Part shown: positions 1 to 11,652 of the stretch, one piece after another
Numbering within the stretch: position 1 is the stretch's first letter
Layout of the letters: each line of letters opens with the position of its first letter
Source of the DNA: Zanthoxylum bungeanum
Taxonomy: Eukaryota; Streptophyta; Magnoliopsida; Sapindales; Rutaceae
Assembly (NCBI GenBank): GCA_019454045.1
Contig: SKCR01023322.1
Location: 1 to 64,000 of the forward strand
Direction: 5' to 3'
DNA length: 64,000 bases
Program-made: the position numbers and the translations under genes
Notes under the pieces: generated by a model
The model's input: the letters and a program-made list of their open reading frames with translations, nothing else
Database searches by the model: none
Told to the model about the DNA's origin: nothing

Positions 1-1565
1 ACTCTTAGACGATCTTAGCATGTTCTAGGAACACTAACATCGTATATCTACTAAGCTTATTTACGGCTTGTCTGATATCTGGTCGGTCATAATTCATGAG
101 ATACATCAGACTTCTGATGATTCTCGAATACTCTAATTGTGATACGCTAGAACTAGTATTATTTGACAATTAAAGAGTTAGATCCATAGGAGTTCAAGCT
201 ACATTTAGATCTCATTTGTTATATTTCTGAAGTATTTTCTTAACATAATGAGCTTGAGATAATGTGTATCTCTCGCATGTTCTAGAAATTTTAATTACTT
301 TCACATTAGCTATTCCTAAATCTTTCATGTTAAATTTGCTTGTCAGAATTTTCTTAGTAAACTGAATCATTTCATGATTACTATCAATTATCAGCATATC
401 ATCTATATAATGACACACAATGACATATCCTTTCTGATTTGATTTAGTGTATACACACTTATCACAATCATTGATTTTTAATCCGCTTGATAACATCTCA
501 TTGTCAGATTTCTCATGCCATTATTTAGGGGCTTGTTTTAATTCGTACAAGAATTTTACAAGTTTGACCACCTTGTGTTCTTATCCAGAAACATTAAAAC
601 CTTGTAGTTGTTCCATGTAATTCTCCTAGTCTAATTCACCATTTAAGAACGTTGTCTTTACGTCTATTTAATGTATTTCAAGACCAAATATAGTTGTTAT
701 GGCTATAAGCATTCTTATTGAAGTGATACAAGTCACTGGTGAATAGCTATCAAAGTAATCAATGCCCTTTTTTGCCTATAACCATATATGACAAGTCTTA
801 CCTTGTACTTATCTATTGATTCATCCGTCTTCATCTTCCGTTTGAAAATCCATTGTAGCCCAACGGCTTACAACCTAGAGGAATATCAACCAAATCCCAA
901 GTATGGTTTTGTAGGATTGAATCAATCTCACTATTGATAGCCTCTTTCCATAAAGGAGTGTCGGAAGAAGACATCGGTTCTCTATAACTTTTAGGCTAAT
1001 TTTCTAATAAGTATGTCAGAAAATCAAGTCGGACTTAGATGTTCTTGCTCTCTTGTTATGTCTACTTTCATTTTTCTCAACTTTTCAAGTTCATCTGATT
1101 CTTGGTTAACTTGATCGCTACTTGTAACAGTGTCAATAGTTCTTTTGAGAAACTTTGTTCTTTAATTTTTTCACAAAGAAATGTCTTTTCAAAAAATACT
1201 GCATTCCTTGACTCAATCATCATGTTTGGATTGATGTCAAGAATCTCATATTTATGAACCAAGAATCGATACATGATGTTGTTGTGAGCATATCCAATGA
1301 ATATATAGTCAACAGTTTTTGGTTATATTCTAACCTTCTTAGGTTTATGAACCATCACTTTAGAGAGACACCCCCACACTTTCAGGTATTTATAGGAAGG
1401 TGTGTGACCTTTCCACAATTCATATGGTATCTTGTCCAATCTTTTGTGAGGTAACTTGTTCAGGACATAGTTGGTGGAAAGCAAGGCTTCCCTCTTCAAG
1501 TTCTGGGGTGAACCATAGCTTGTCAACATTACATTCATCATTTCCTTCAATGTTTGATTCTTTCA
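1..1565 (-). pseudogene. Copia pol remnant (Copia-D, same family as Copia-C)
   Basis: Decayed Ty1/Copia polyprotein read on the minus strand, entering from outside the window. In coding order, about 1550-1323 holds the integrase C-terminal region (residues KTPYELWKG-like, then WGCL), 1274-1077 the linker after integrase, about 970-660 the start of reverse transcriptase, and 496-212 the RT core. The RT motif reads YIDDML, so the catalytic DD pair survives. Frames are broken throughout by stops and indels. The DNA is clearly related to Copia-C at 55.5-57 kb: the stretch at 100-240 matches 55550-55700 closely. Gag, protease and the front of integrase are missing, cut at about 1565. Not functional. 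Confidence 0.85.
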
Positions 1566-1674
1566 TTATACTTAAGATTGTTAGGCAAGATGTGTTATTA
1601 ATCACTTTTAACATGCATACTTCAAGCAAATTAATAAATAACAAAATATGCAATGCAAACTCAAAGACTTAGAA

Positions 1675-2050
1675 AAAACTGAAAATTATGTTGTAAAAGA
1701 TGATGTCTCAAAACCAAGTTGAGTAATCTATTTCCTTAAGAACTTATTAACTCTATATCGGTACTCTTTACGGATCTCTTAACTAATGTTCTCCCAAGAT
1801 ACTTGGTTTCTTCTTGTAAAAAGAAGCACTCATTTCTTCAAGAACACGAACTTGAAAATGGTGGAAACTCTATAAATTTAGACTTTTTCTTTTAATGCCT
1901 AAGGACTAATGAAAGAATTATATGAATTAAAAATGAGAACCCAATAACCCTATTTATAAACATGAAATGATTATATCATTTCATTATAAGAGACATATAT
2001 CTACAAATTGTGTTTTTACATATGTTATATATATTAGAGAAATTCCAACA
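1675..2050 (-). repeat. Probable LTR of the Copia-D relic
   Basis: AT-rich block ending in TTCCAACA, which is TGTTGGAA on the minus strand, a typical Copia LTR start. Scattered blocks (ordered CTCCCAAGATACTTGG, AAGCACTC, ACGAACTTG, GTGGAAACTC) correspond in order to the Copia-C LTR at 52090-52190. The inner border towards 1565 is unclear and no primer site was recognised. It is called an LTR from homology and position only. Confidence 0.55.
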
Positions 2051-4339
2051 GAACCTTAATTCTAAGAATTAAGATCCAATAGTGAGTTGAGTTCTCAAAT
2101 ATTAAGAGATAAGTGGGATCCACGTGTGATACACATTAGATAAATTGTGACAGTAAATTTAATGCTCAACACAAATTCATCTCATCACTGAATATTGATT
2201 CCAATTGTATAAGCATTCCTTCCTGTTTCAATTGATTGACAATAATGATGGATAAATGAAATGTGAATTTCATGAAGAAAAAACAAGAGGTGAAAGCAAC
2301 AATAATCAATCAGTGACTATTTATGCAGCCATGGTGGTTGGAATTTGTTATAATGGCAATGAACTGTGAAGGTGTTCACAATAAAAGCAATGTGTAGACA
2401 AATGTAGAAGTAGCAGCTTCTCTGAATTTCCCTGTGAAAATTGATTGGTTTAATCGAAATCAATTATTTACTACACCATGTTAAATTTCAGTATGGGTAA
2501 CACAGATGGCCCATAGCAGGTGTTTAAAGGATTCTCTACCAAAATTGGTGCATTAATCTTAGGGTTTATGTAATCAATTTATTTTTTAAAGTTTATATGG
2601 GATCAAAAAATTTTACACACTGAACACTACTTACCAACTTTTGCTTAAAAGTGAAAAGGATGTTCATGGCTAGCCGAAAGATTTAGAGTTGGTAATTGAT
2701 TGAGACGGATTATGGTTTGCCAATCATGATCTTATTTCGATTATGGATTTGATTTCGAATTCCATATTCAATAATTTGAAATCTCGAATTTTGATCGATA
2801 TTCGAGATTTTTCTGCTAAAAATGAGATTCAAAACGAAAACTCTTTCTAAATCTCGACTCGATTTTTATTCGGATGAAAATTTATCTCAAATCTCGATCG
2901 AAAATTTTAATCGAAATAAAAATTATCTCAAAATTTATATTAAACAATACGAAGTTTAAGATCTTAATTGAGAATTGAGATTCAGAATTTTCAACTCGAG
3001 ATTTTTTGGATAAAAAATGAGATTCAAAACGAAAAAAAATTTTAAATCTCGACCCAATTTTTATTCAAACAAAATAATTTTATATTAAACAATATGGAGT
3101 TTAAAAATCATAAACTAGAGCTCAAATGATATATATTTATATAACTTGATATTTTCAATGTTTTGGCAATCACAAGTTGAAATCATGTGATTTTTATTGG
3201 GAATCACGTTGAGAAAAAGCTCAAAATTGTGGTCGTATTGATTGAACAAAAAGCTTATCTACATAATGATGTTAATTGTTGTTGGTGAATAAATGAATCA
3301 TTGGAGTGACCAAAATTTATCTCCTTGTGAACCAAAAAGAACCGAAAGCAGCCATAAATCATGGATTATATATATGGATAAAACGTAAATCTAATCAGGC
3401 TAATAATGTTTTGAACATTAATGATGAAAAAGGTATTTTGAAAAAATCAACATTCATGGAAAATTATTATGATTGGACATAAAATTGTCAATAAATCGTT
3501 TTGTTTTCTGAATTTGAATAGACTTGCTTTAACTCATTGAAAAAAACAAAAGCTTAGTTTGTTTCTTATTTACAAAAATGCATACAAAAGTATTGTTTCT
3601 TATATAAGGTTTCGTCAAAAACAGTCTATAAAAGATGTTAAACTTTGACATTTATATTAGCATCACATGGTTATAGTATTGGTGGAGGTATGGGTGTTAG
3701 GGTTATCCTCAGTCCTTGGATGAAAATTTAAGAGTTGAGATTAAACATTATTTTTTAATCAATAAAAAAAAATTAAAAAATATCAATTTTTTGAATGGTC
3801 ACTATACGGAATTTTCGGATATTGAACATGAATTTTATCTTTTATACTAGAGACAAAAGATTTAATATTGATTTGACATGAAAATATGACAAACCTATAA
3901 TTTTATAGTTTTAACCTGAAATTTTGAGAATTGAATATGAAAATAAGACATTAACCATGAAAATGACAAAATTATTGCTTTATATAGCTTTAAGATGAAA
4001 ATTTAGACATTAAACATGAAAATAGGTGGCAATGAAAAAAAATCAAACTTAACTGAATTAAAATGTTCAATTCAATTAATAGTTGGAATTCAAATTCAGT
4101 TCGGAGTAAAGAACGATCAGTTCGATTTGATTCCGTGTTAGATTCGAATTGAACCACTAAAATCGGTCAGCTTAATATACTCATCTGCCGCTCATATAAC
4201 TGAAAATCCCCAAACTCAGTTGCAGTGCCTTAATTTCTTCTTCTCATCTCACTCATAAAACCCAAATCTCCAAAGAAAAATACACATTCTCAGTTTCTCT
4301 TCTCATCGTCACCACATTGTCATTCTAGAAATATCCACA
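2051..4339. other. Unassigned AT-rich intergenic DNA
   Basis: No coding region could be supported in either strand. Short open frames are all without recognisable domains. Apart from the tandem duplication at 2796-3112, the stretch shows only simple A/T-rich sequence and purine/pyrimidine runs. It may hold very old transposon debris. Confidence 0.6.
2796..3112. repeat. Two-copy tandem duplication, period about 195 bp
   Basis: The block beginning AATGAGATTCAAAACGAAAA at 2821 recurs at 3016. Both copies continue through an AAATCTCGA/TTTTTATTC segment to TATTAAACAATA and a GAGTTTAA-like end. The copies have diverged and the second is shorter. The region is also rich in the inverted words AATCTCGA and TCGAGATT. 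No family recognised. Confidence 0.7.
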
Positions 4340-4798
4340 TGTAAAATCCGGCTCAACTAATTAGATATTGTCCACTTAAATGATCTAGGGATTGGCTCGG
4401 CAAATTGGTCTGCTTGCCCTTCACAGTTTTATTTTTAGTATGGGCTCAAGCCCACATAAAAAGTCTCTAACTAATTGAGAGAATCCCTTACTTATAAACA
4501 CATACTCAGGATCCCTCCCAGGCAACACAGAATACAACAATCCACCCCATTAGGGCCCAACATCCTCTTTGATACATTTGGTTGAGATATGGCTCTAATA
4601 CTATTTGTAAGATCCTACCCAACTAGTTAGATATTGTCCACTCTAGCAGCCCAGAGATTGGCCCAGCAACCTGACCTTTCATTGTTTTATTTTTTTCATG
4701 GGCCCAAGCTCATCCAAAAGACTTCTAACTAGTTGAGAGAATCTCTTATTTATAAGTACATGCTCAATATCTCTCCCAAATAATGTGGGATACTATGA
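4340..4798 (-). mobile_element. TRIM retrotransposon (LTR-PBS-PPT-LTR), minus orientation
   Basis: Two direct repeats of about 200 bp, 4340-4539 and 4606-4798, begin TGTAARATCC and share ATTAGATATTGTCCAC, the TTTTATTTTT block and the AGAGAATC...TTATAA block. The first ends ATACAACA. Between them are only 66 bp. Read on the minus strand, these hold a primer site at about 4603-4590 (AGTATTAGAGCC, close to the tRNA-iMet complement TGGTATCAGAGCC) and a polypurine tract at about 4553-4540 (AATGGGGTGGAT) next to the second repeat. This is the layout of a terminal-repeat retrotransposon in miniature: no coding capacity, mobilised in trans. The second LTR has lost its clean end. Confidence 0.8.
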
Positions 4799-4862
4799 TA
4801 AGGATTTATAGCATTTGATGTCTTGAGTCCAACAGTGGCCTTCGTTTCACCATCCAACAATT

Positions 4863-5200
4863 TGATTATCCCATATTACTTGAGATGGATCTTTGGATAT
4901 GTTTATAAGTAAGAGATTCCCTCAAATAGTTAGATTCACTTTGAGTGAGATAAAATCGTGAGGGGCCAGTTTGTTAGGTCAATCCCTGAGCAGCCAAAGC
5001 AGATAATATCTTATTAATTGGGGCAGATCTAGATGATATCAAAGTCAGATCTCAACCAGAAATGTGCCAACAAGAACGTATGGCTCCAAAGAGATGGATT
5101 GTAGAATCCCATACTTATTGGGAGGGATCTTGGGCAGTACTTATAATGGATTCTCCCAACTGGTTAGAGGCATTTTGGGTAGCCTTGGGCTTCTGCCAAA
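4863..5200 (+). mobile_element. Second TRIM copy, plus orientation, 3' truncated
   Basis: An inverted relative of the neighbouring TRIM. The first LTR is about 4863-5033 (TGATTATCCCATATT start; contains TTATAAGTAAGAGATTC). A primer-site-like sequence TGATATCAAAGTC follows at 5034, then about 50 bp of internal sequence ending in a purine-rich AAAGAGATGGAT. The second LTR starts TGTAGAATCCC at 5100 and fades by about 5200. Spacing and motifs match the copy at 4340-4798 on the other strand, so the two lie tail to tail with about 65 bp between them. Confidence 0.65.
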
Positions 5201-5922
5201 AATAAAACTGATGGAAACTCCCTTGAACGTAAAGCGAATGAAACCTCACGTGAATGAACAAAGCACGAAGAACCTTGAATCTTGATTTTGTAAGAAAAAA
5301 TTCTTCCAAGATCTACACAAACCTTCAAAGAACCTGTCTTTAAAAATCCTTATAAAATCTTGACAATCTTTTGCTAGCGAGAACGCTACAAAGGTCGTCC
5401 CACATTTGATAAATTAGTTTATTTAATCATTGAACAATAAGAATTACTCTCCTCATTATAGCCATGAATTGGCTCAAGAATTTAGATTAAACGTTATGTC
5501 TCATTAATGAAAAATAATTTATCTAAATAGTTACACATGAGAACCCCAATAAGATATAAAAGACTAAAATATCCCTAAGCTACCCTAAGGCTTATTCACG
5601 ACATAATACTCTAACCCTCCACTTATTTTCCTATCATAAATGGACATAATCTAACCTATAAACCCAATATCATAACGAGATGTGGAGTATTGTTTAGGAA
5701 ACCGCCAAAACTTATTAATAAACTAACCACTAATAATAACTCTAATTTGTGTGTCGGCTCATCAAGACTTCAGCCACACGTATAGTCCAACTACAATAAT
5801 AATTAATAATAATAATAATAATAATAAATTAACTAATAAAAAAACAAAGCCTAAAATTATCCCAAGTGTTGCCCATGAGCTTGTTATTCATTAGGCTTGA
5901 AATTACTTCCTCACAAGTGGTC
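5201..5922. other. Unassigned, possibly 3' flank or LTR of the minus-strand Gypsy relic
   Basis: AT-rich DNA with no supported gene. It contains an (AAT)n microsatellite at about 5796-5826. Its position just downstream (minus sense) of a Gypsy tail ORF makes a decayed 3' LTR possible, but no LTR ends could be identified. Confidence 0.4.
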
Positions 5923-6722
5923 TTAGTCCTCTAGTATTTGGGTCAAAAGAATCAATTTAGGATCCTCCTCTATAAAGCATATACGATGCAAGTATGCTCC
6001 TCTAGTCTGCTTATCACAATAGACCATCAAGTGCTGGGCTAGGCCTGACATTGCCTCATTAATCTTGCTTGCTCTATGTCTTGTAATAGGTCTAACTGAA
6101 ACATGTAATGAATCACTCCTCTTGACCGTATATCCTCTCTCCTTAAATCCTTCTTGTACTGCTATTGGGATCACATTATTCATTCCCTCATCAAAATGAT
6201 TCGTCCTCGAATCAGCACCTATATCAAAAGGAGACAAGTCATAAATGTTAAACATAGCAGACACATTACACTCAAATGGAAGACCCAGCTTGTATACATT
6301 GTCATTAATCGTCTCCAAAACTTGAAAATGACCATCTTCTGTAGGCTGTAGCATAAATCTCATCTATGCTGGGAATCTCTCCTAGCGCATATGTAGCCAA
6401 ACACAATCACCAGACTTAAATACCACACATTTTCTCCCTTTATTATCATAAGAAACATAATGCTTATTCCTTCTTTGTTTGTGCTTTCATGAATCTATTT
6501 TGCCAACTCAGCTTTTCGTTTACAATCTAAACTACCTCGCTCATCAATAGGCAAAGGTAACAAATCCAATGCGTTTATTGGCTGAAACTCATAAACATTC
6601 TCAAATGGTGAATAAAATGTATAAGAATGAATACATCGACTGCAAACAAACTCAATAAAAGGAAAACACTCCTCCCAAGTTTTCAAATTCTTAGTTATAA
6701 TAATATGTAATAATTGAGTCAA
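5923..6722 (-). pseudogene. Ty3/Gypsy integrase C-terminus and tail, remnant
   Basis: Minus-strand relic related to Gypsy-A. The segment 6722-6495 carries the end of the integrase catalytic domain (SWEECFPFIEF-like and a YxFSPFE block) followed by the LDLLPLP...ERGSLD linker. The segment 6363-5923 carries the tail beginning FQVLETINDNVYKL, then an SAMFNIYDLSPFD block and a VRPITRHRASKI motif. These are standard landmarks of chromovirus-like Gypsy integrase tails. About 130 bp between the segments is out of frame. Everything upstream (gag to integrase core) is missing. Confidence 0.8.
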
Positions 6723-7483
6723 AGTCTATAACACCCGATCATTCTGGTGTAAATTATGATGACTACTTTGACATGTGTGATATGTTATGTAATATAAAAT
6801 CATACATGAGAGTTTTGGTACTCGCGAAATTATTTTTCGAACATCATGTACATCATTTGCAATTCCAGTACATAATTATTTTTTATCATGTACCGAACAA
6901 CCTTTGATATTTTGGCCATAACTTGGGCTACCGATGTTTGATTTTAGTATACTTTATATGGCCGAAAATCTAAGATGAAGATCTAAAACTTTCATGTTGA
7001 ATATTTTCTCAAATTTGGGTCATAAAAATCAGATATTATTGTCGACTGCATAATGCAATGACTTGGTACTATTCATTTGCAACATGTGCCTAAAATAAAA
7101 TATTATTTAAATAAAAAAAATATGTTTCTTTTGTCTATGAAAATCAGATACTATTGCCTTTTTTTTTCCATACTTCTCATGACTTCTAGACCAAAAACAC
7201 CAAGTTTTCTTGCTCCTTCATTTAAGATGGGAAGACTTGCCTAAAGAATGAAATTTTATGGTTCTTCAAGCTTTATGCAAGCCAAGTAAGTCTCCAACAC
7301 CTCTCTTCTTGTAATTTTTGAATTCTACCATGAGTAACCATTCCTCACTTTCGAACCCTAGGCTGATTTTTATTTGATTTGACATGGTTATGTATAATAG
7401 AGTGTTTGTTTATACATTTAGTTATATTATAGTGTCGACTTAAGGTAAAAAATAATTAGAATGGCATAACATATATTTTAACT
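6723..7483. other. Unassigned; probable LTR or leader debris
   Basis: No gene. Phrases such as GGCCATAACTTGGGC and CTTTCATGTTGAATATTTTC resemble U3/R regions of plant Gypsy LTRs, but no ends, TSD or second copy were found within the window. Confidence 0.35.
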
Positions 7484-7773
7484 TGGCTCTATGATGAGGA
7501 CCATGATGCAGCCCATGATGGACACGGACGGACCACCACCGTACATGTTCCAGAATGTCCAATCACGAGGTCTCGAGCTAAGAAGATCCAGGAAGTAATG
7601 CATGGATTCACACAGAAGATTATATCTGACTATTCTCACTCCTTTACTACATTGAGTATGGGCTTGAAGCTGGATGAACCCATGATGGTGAACCTTATTC
7701 AAGCAGTGCAAGAACGAGATACTTAGGCCTATTTTATTATAGTTATTTGATCATTATTATTTTATTTAGGGCT
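7484..7773 (+). pseudogene. Gypsy-A family 3' coding tail, truncated extra copy
   Basis: This matches 37580-37848, the last about 85 codons and stop of Gypsy-A: the DGHG, GPITRS and MGLKLDEPMM-type segments are present. It lies directly upstream of an LTR of the same family, so the order here is internal 3' end, then LTR, then a new primer site and gag. It begins abruptly at about 7484 in a degraded frame. It is best read as the remainder of an upstream unit sharing the LTR at 7774-8244. Confidence 0.75.
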
Positions 7774-8244
7774 TGATATTTGTTTTAATTCGGCCCTTTA
7801 TTTATATTTGAGCGTATTACTTTAGATTATTATTTTATGTTTCGGAATTAGGTTAAGCATGCAAGGGTTTGCATATTGGGATAGCTTATGTTAGTTTTAG
7901 GATACACGTCTATTGGCGTGTGGGTAGTTTCGTCTTTTGTCTTTTTTGGGGTTAGGGTTTTTGGTTGAAGCCTCCTTATAAAAGGCTAACTTTTTGTTTT
8001 GTTTTGATCAACTCTTCTTTAATAAAATTATATCAATTTCGTGAACTTTGAGAAACTCTCAATTTGTTCTCACTAGTTTTGGCTTATCAAAGGTCTGCTA
8101 ATCCTGTGTGGCACCCCATTAGCACTCTAGGTTTATGTTGCTTGTTCTTCAGAGGTTTAGAGTTTTATCCGAATTGTCTTGGCTTTCTTGGGAACAGTTT
8201 CAGTCTTGTATGAGTTTGCTTGGCTTGTTCTAGGCAGGTTCTCA
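7774..8244 (+). repeat. Gypsy-A 5' LTR
   Basis: 471 bp, beginning TGATATTTG and ending GGTTCTCA. It is closely similar to 37849-38318 (470 bp). It contains a TATA-like CCTTATAAAAGGCT at about 7972 and an AATAAA at about 8021, suitable for promoter and polyadenylation signals. The primer site follows 5 bp later. Confidence 0.85.
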
Positions 8245-8249
8245 TTAGT

Positions 8250-8262
8250 TGGTATCAGGAGC
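8250..8262 (+). other. Gypsy-A primer binding site (tRNA-iMet type)
   Basis: TGGTATCAGGAGC lies 5 bp after the LTR end. It equals the plant tRNA-iMet complement TGGTATCAGAGC with one inserted G. Confidence 0.75.
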
Positions 8263-8689
8263 AAAGGTTCCAAGGTCAGTTCATATATCTGTTCTGTTTT
8301 TGTTAGTTATATTGTCGCATGAGTTCTTATATTTCTATTATGCGTTTGTTTTCTTTCCTGTGATTTTTTTACCTTCCGCATCTTTTTTGTTGTTGTTTTT
8401 TTTTCCTGATTTTTATGTGTTATTTTTTGTTCTTTCTGTATTTGTGCATATGTTTTGTTCTCGGTATTTGTGTGTGTTTTTCCTGAGTGTGATTTATTTT
8501 CTAGCTGCGTTTGTGCGATTTGCATGACCTAAGGTTCTAAAGCCTTAAACTATTTGCGGTAGTAGGTAAACTTAGTGAAATTTTGGAACTAATCAAAATC
8601 AGGTCAATTCCAGAACACCAAACATTTTAGAAGGTCCGAGGGATGCGAAAAAAAAGAAGGAAAATATATAATTAAATATTAAGCATTTC

Positions 8690-9840
8690 CAGAGAAGGCG
8701 CAGCTCCGAGCCAAAGTCCCAATTCTCCACAGAAGCCCGAATTGAGGGATGTGGCAAATACTGTGACAGCGCTTCAGCAAGAGTTTGCGCGGGTATTAGA
8801 GTTTATGAGAGATGTTTGAGATAAGTTGCAAGCAATGAGACACAATACTCCACATAGAAATAGGCCACCACGGCCGACTAGAGCTAATGAGGAAGGGCTC
8901 GTCCCCCTAGGCCTAGTGGGTGACGTATTGTACCCATGGATGAGAAGAGGCCAAGAATGAATTTGATTATGATGAGGAGTTTGTTAAAGTATCAGAAGTG
9001 GATATGGGTGGATTTCGCCCTAGATGAGGTATGAATGAAATGTTGTTCAAGAGAAGTCATGAGAATGAGGAAGATGGTGACTTGGGTACAATCAATATGG
9101 TTATTCCTTCCTTCCAAGGCAAGAGTGATCCCGAAGCTTATCTAGAGTGGGAATGTAAGCTAGAGCTTATTTTTTACTATCATAACTATTTAGAGCTTAA
9201 AAAGGTTAAGTTGGTGGTTATTGAATTTACCGATTATGTACTTGTTTGGGGACCAAATGATGACAAATATTATGAGGAATAGGGAGCGCTCGATCACTAC
9301 ATGGACAAAATTGAAAATAGTTATGAGGAAACGGTTTTTAGGGAGCCACTACTACCAAGATCTGTATCATAAACTTCATAATCTTACACAAGGATTTCGG
9401 AGTGTCGAAGACTACCACAAAGAGTTGGAAATTGACATGATTTGCACAAATTTCGAGGAAGACCGAGAGGCCGCTATGGCATGGTTTCTAAATGGGCTGA
9501 ATAAGGAGATTTTAAAAGTAGTGGAATTACAACATTATATAGAGTTAGAGGACATGGTACATATGCCAATGAAAGTAGAGCACCAATTGAAGTGAAAAAC
9601 TACATTAAAGAGCAATTCAGGTCCAAACAATACATGGAAGCCAAAATGGAGAGATAATGACAAGGATGGCACCACATCTAAGTTTAGATCAGAGGCCTTA
9701 AAACAAAGGGAAGACTTCACCACCAAACCTAAACAAAAAATCGATACTCCACCAAATATAAGTCATGATCTTAAATGTTTCAAATGTCTAGGGAGTGGTC
9801 ATATAGCTTTACAGTACCCTAATAAAAGGACCATGTATAT
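8690..9840 (+). pseudogene. Gypsy-A gag (capsid and zinc knuckle), broken
   Basis: The structural polyprotein, which would form the cytoplasmic particle. A weak N-terminal part at about 8696-8950 contains a coiled-coil-like TVTALQQEFARVLEFMRD stretch, followed by a stop. The Retrotrans_gag core lies in two frames: 9031-9282 (IPSFQGKSDPEAYLEWE) and 9221-9595 (TWTKLKIVMRKRF, then LTQGFRSVEDYHKELE). These are the usual capsid landmarks and are separated by a frameshift near 9275. The zinc knuckle at about 9774-9822 reads C-x2-C-x4-H, but the final cysteine is replaced by tyrosine (LQYPN). With that residue lost and several stops, the protein is not functional. Confidence 0.85.
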
Positions 9841-10000
9841 GGAGGGTGATGGTGAGGTAAGTTTAGACGGTGAGGATTTTGTGGAGGAGATGACCGAGTT
9901 GGAGGTCGCCACTGATGAAGAAGGGGTTGAGTATGCAGCCAATGGGGAGTCCCTTGTAACCTGACGTGCTTTAAGTACCCAGACCAAGGTTGAGGATGAT

Positions 10001-11417
10001 ATGGCTCAACAGCGGGAGAATATTTTCAATACTAGATGCCTAATCCAGAATAAGATATGCAATATGATTATCGATGAGGGCATTTGTACTAATGTGGCTA
10101 GCACAATACTTGTTGAGAAGCTGGGTTTGACTTTGTTTAGACATCCTAAGCCTTATCGTTTGTTGTGGTTGAATAACAGTGGTGAGGTTAAAGTCAATAA
10201 ACAGGTCTTGGTTAGTTTTACAATTGGTAAATACAAGGATGATGTGTTATGTGATGTAGTCCCTATGCAAGTTGGACATTTATTACTAAGGCGTCCTTGG
10301 CAGTTTGATAGGAGAGTGATGCATGATGGATTTCAAAACAAGTATTGTTTTGAGCAAGATAGAAGAAAAGTTACACTTGTTCCGTTGACACCACATGAAT
10401 CTTTTGAAGACCAAATGAAGCTACAGGCTTCTACAGAGAAAACACCCACATGCGAGATCGAGAATGTGACTCGAGGGGGTGAGGTTGACAGTTCCAAGGG
10501 ATTAGGCGAGAGATATACTAAGCGTGCACAAAATAAAGAGAGTGTTGGTAGAATGCAAAATAGTTTCTTTGCTAAAGAGGGGGAATTGAGGAGAGAGTAT
10601 ACCAAGAATAAAGTTATGATCCTCCTTTTGTATAGAGAAACTCTTTTAAGTTATGATGAAACTGACCCTAACATTGTTTTTCCTAGTGTGTTTACTTTTT
10701 TATTGCAGGATTATGATGATGTGTTTACAGAGGAGATACCTCATGGCTTACCACCACTTCGAGGTATTGAACATCAGATCGACTTCATCCCAAGGGCGGT
10801 CATTCCTAATCGACCAGCCTACCGCATTAACCTTGAGGAAACTAAGTAGCTCCAAAGGCAAGTGAATGAGTTGATGAGCAAAGGGTACGTCCGAGGGAGC
10901 ATAAGTATGTGCGTAGTTCCAGTCTTGTTAGTACCAAAGAAAGATGGCACATAGAGAATATGTGTGGATTGTCGAGCAGTCAACAATATCACTGTAAAGT
11001 ATCGCCACCCTATCCCTAGATTAGACAATATGTTGATGAATTATATGGGTATTGTTTTTTTCTAAAATTGACCTTAAAAGTGGGTATCATCAGATTAGGA
11101 TGCATGAAGATGATGAATAGAAGACTGCGTTTAAAACAAAATATGGACTCTATGAGTGGCTAGTGATGCCATTTGGGCTTACAAATACCTAAAACACTTT
11201 TATGGGTCTGATGAATCATGTTTTGCGTGTTTTTCTGGGAAAATTTATAGTCATATATTTTGATGATATTTTAGTGTACAATAATAATTTAGATGAGCAT
11301 GTAGAACATGTGCGATCTGTGTTTGATGTTTTGAGGAATGAATTGTTGTATGCTAATCTAAAAAAATGTGACTTTTGCATGAAAATGTGATATTTATGAG
11401 GTATGTCATTTGTGTTC
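10001..11417 (+). pseudogene. Gypsy-A protease and reverse transcriptase, broken and interrupted
   Basis: The retropepsin region starts near 10040. The active-site triad reads D-E-G (MIIDEGICTNVAS) where families of this type have D-S/T-G, so the protease is probably dead. A linker leads into RT at about 10710: DVFTEEIPHGLPPLRGIEHQ, VLLVPKKDGT, IDLKSGYHQI, MPFGLTN and the catalytic YFDDIL at about 11257. Stops interrupt after EETK, after KKDGT, after HEDDE and in TNT. RT then runs to about 11417 (CVQGI) and is cut by the Athila complex. The reading resumes at 17447 after an estimated loss of about 90 codons from the RT/RNase H connection. Confidence 0.9.
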
Positions 11418-11634
11418 AAGGCATTGATTGCTTCTTGGCCTTCTCGCCTTTCCTTTCTCAATTGTCTGATGGTTCTTTCAATCTCTGGGTCAAGCGGTCG
11501 GAGTTCAAAGCTTCTGGTTCGTCTCATGTAGTTTCTGAGAACCTGAAACACAAGAAAACAAAAATAATAAGTAAAAAGAAATTAGATACAAGTAACGTAT
11601 CTAACCCCAAAACTAATAGTGAAATATAAATATG
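11418..11634 (-). pseudogene. Athila gag, first codons only
   Basis: Minus-strand start of an Athila gag. From about 11533, a methionine followed by RRTRSFELRPLDPEIERT and the EGQEA segment matches the plus-strand copy at 60852-60950. The sequence stops at about 11418 where Gypsy-A RT begins. The leader between primer site and gag (11534-11634) is also shared with the other copy. Confidence 0.8.
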
Positions 11635-11652
11635 TCCCCGGCAACGGCGCCA
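11635..11652 (-). other. Athila primer binding site (tRNA-Asp type)
   Basis: On the minus strand this reads TGGCGCCGTTGCCGGGGA, a perfect complement of the 3' end of plant tRNA-Asp as I recall it. It lies 6 bp inside the LTR end at 11659. Confidence 0.9.

Noticed and set aside
5064..5285. 73-codon plus-strand frame
   Set aside because: It spans the internal and second LTR sequence of a TRIM element and has no domain.
8249..8527. 92-codon hydrophobic open frame (plus)
   Set aside because: It lies in the T-rich leader between the Gypsy-A primer site and gag. The phenylalanine/leucine composition comes from T runs and no domain is present.
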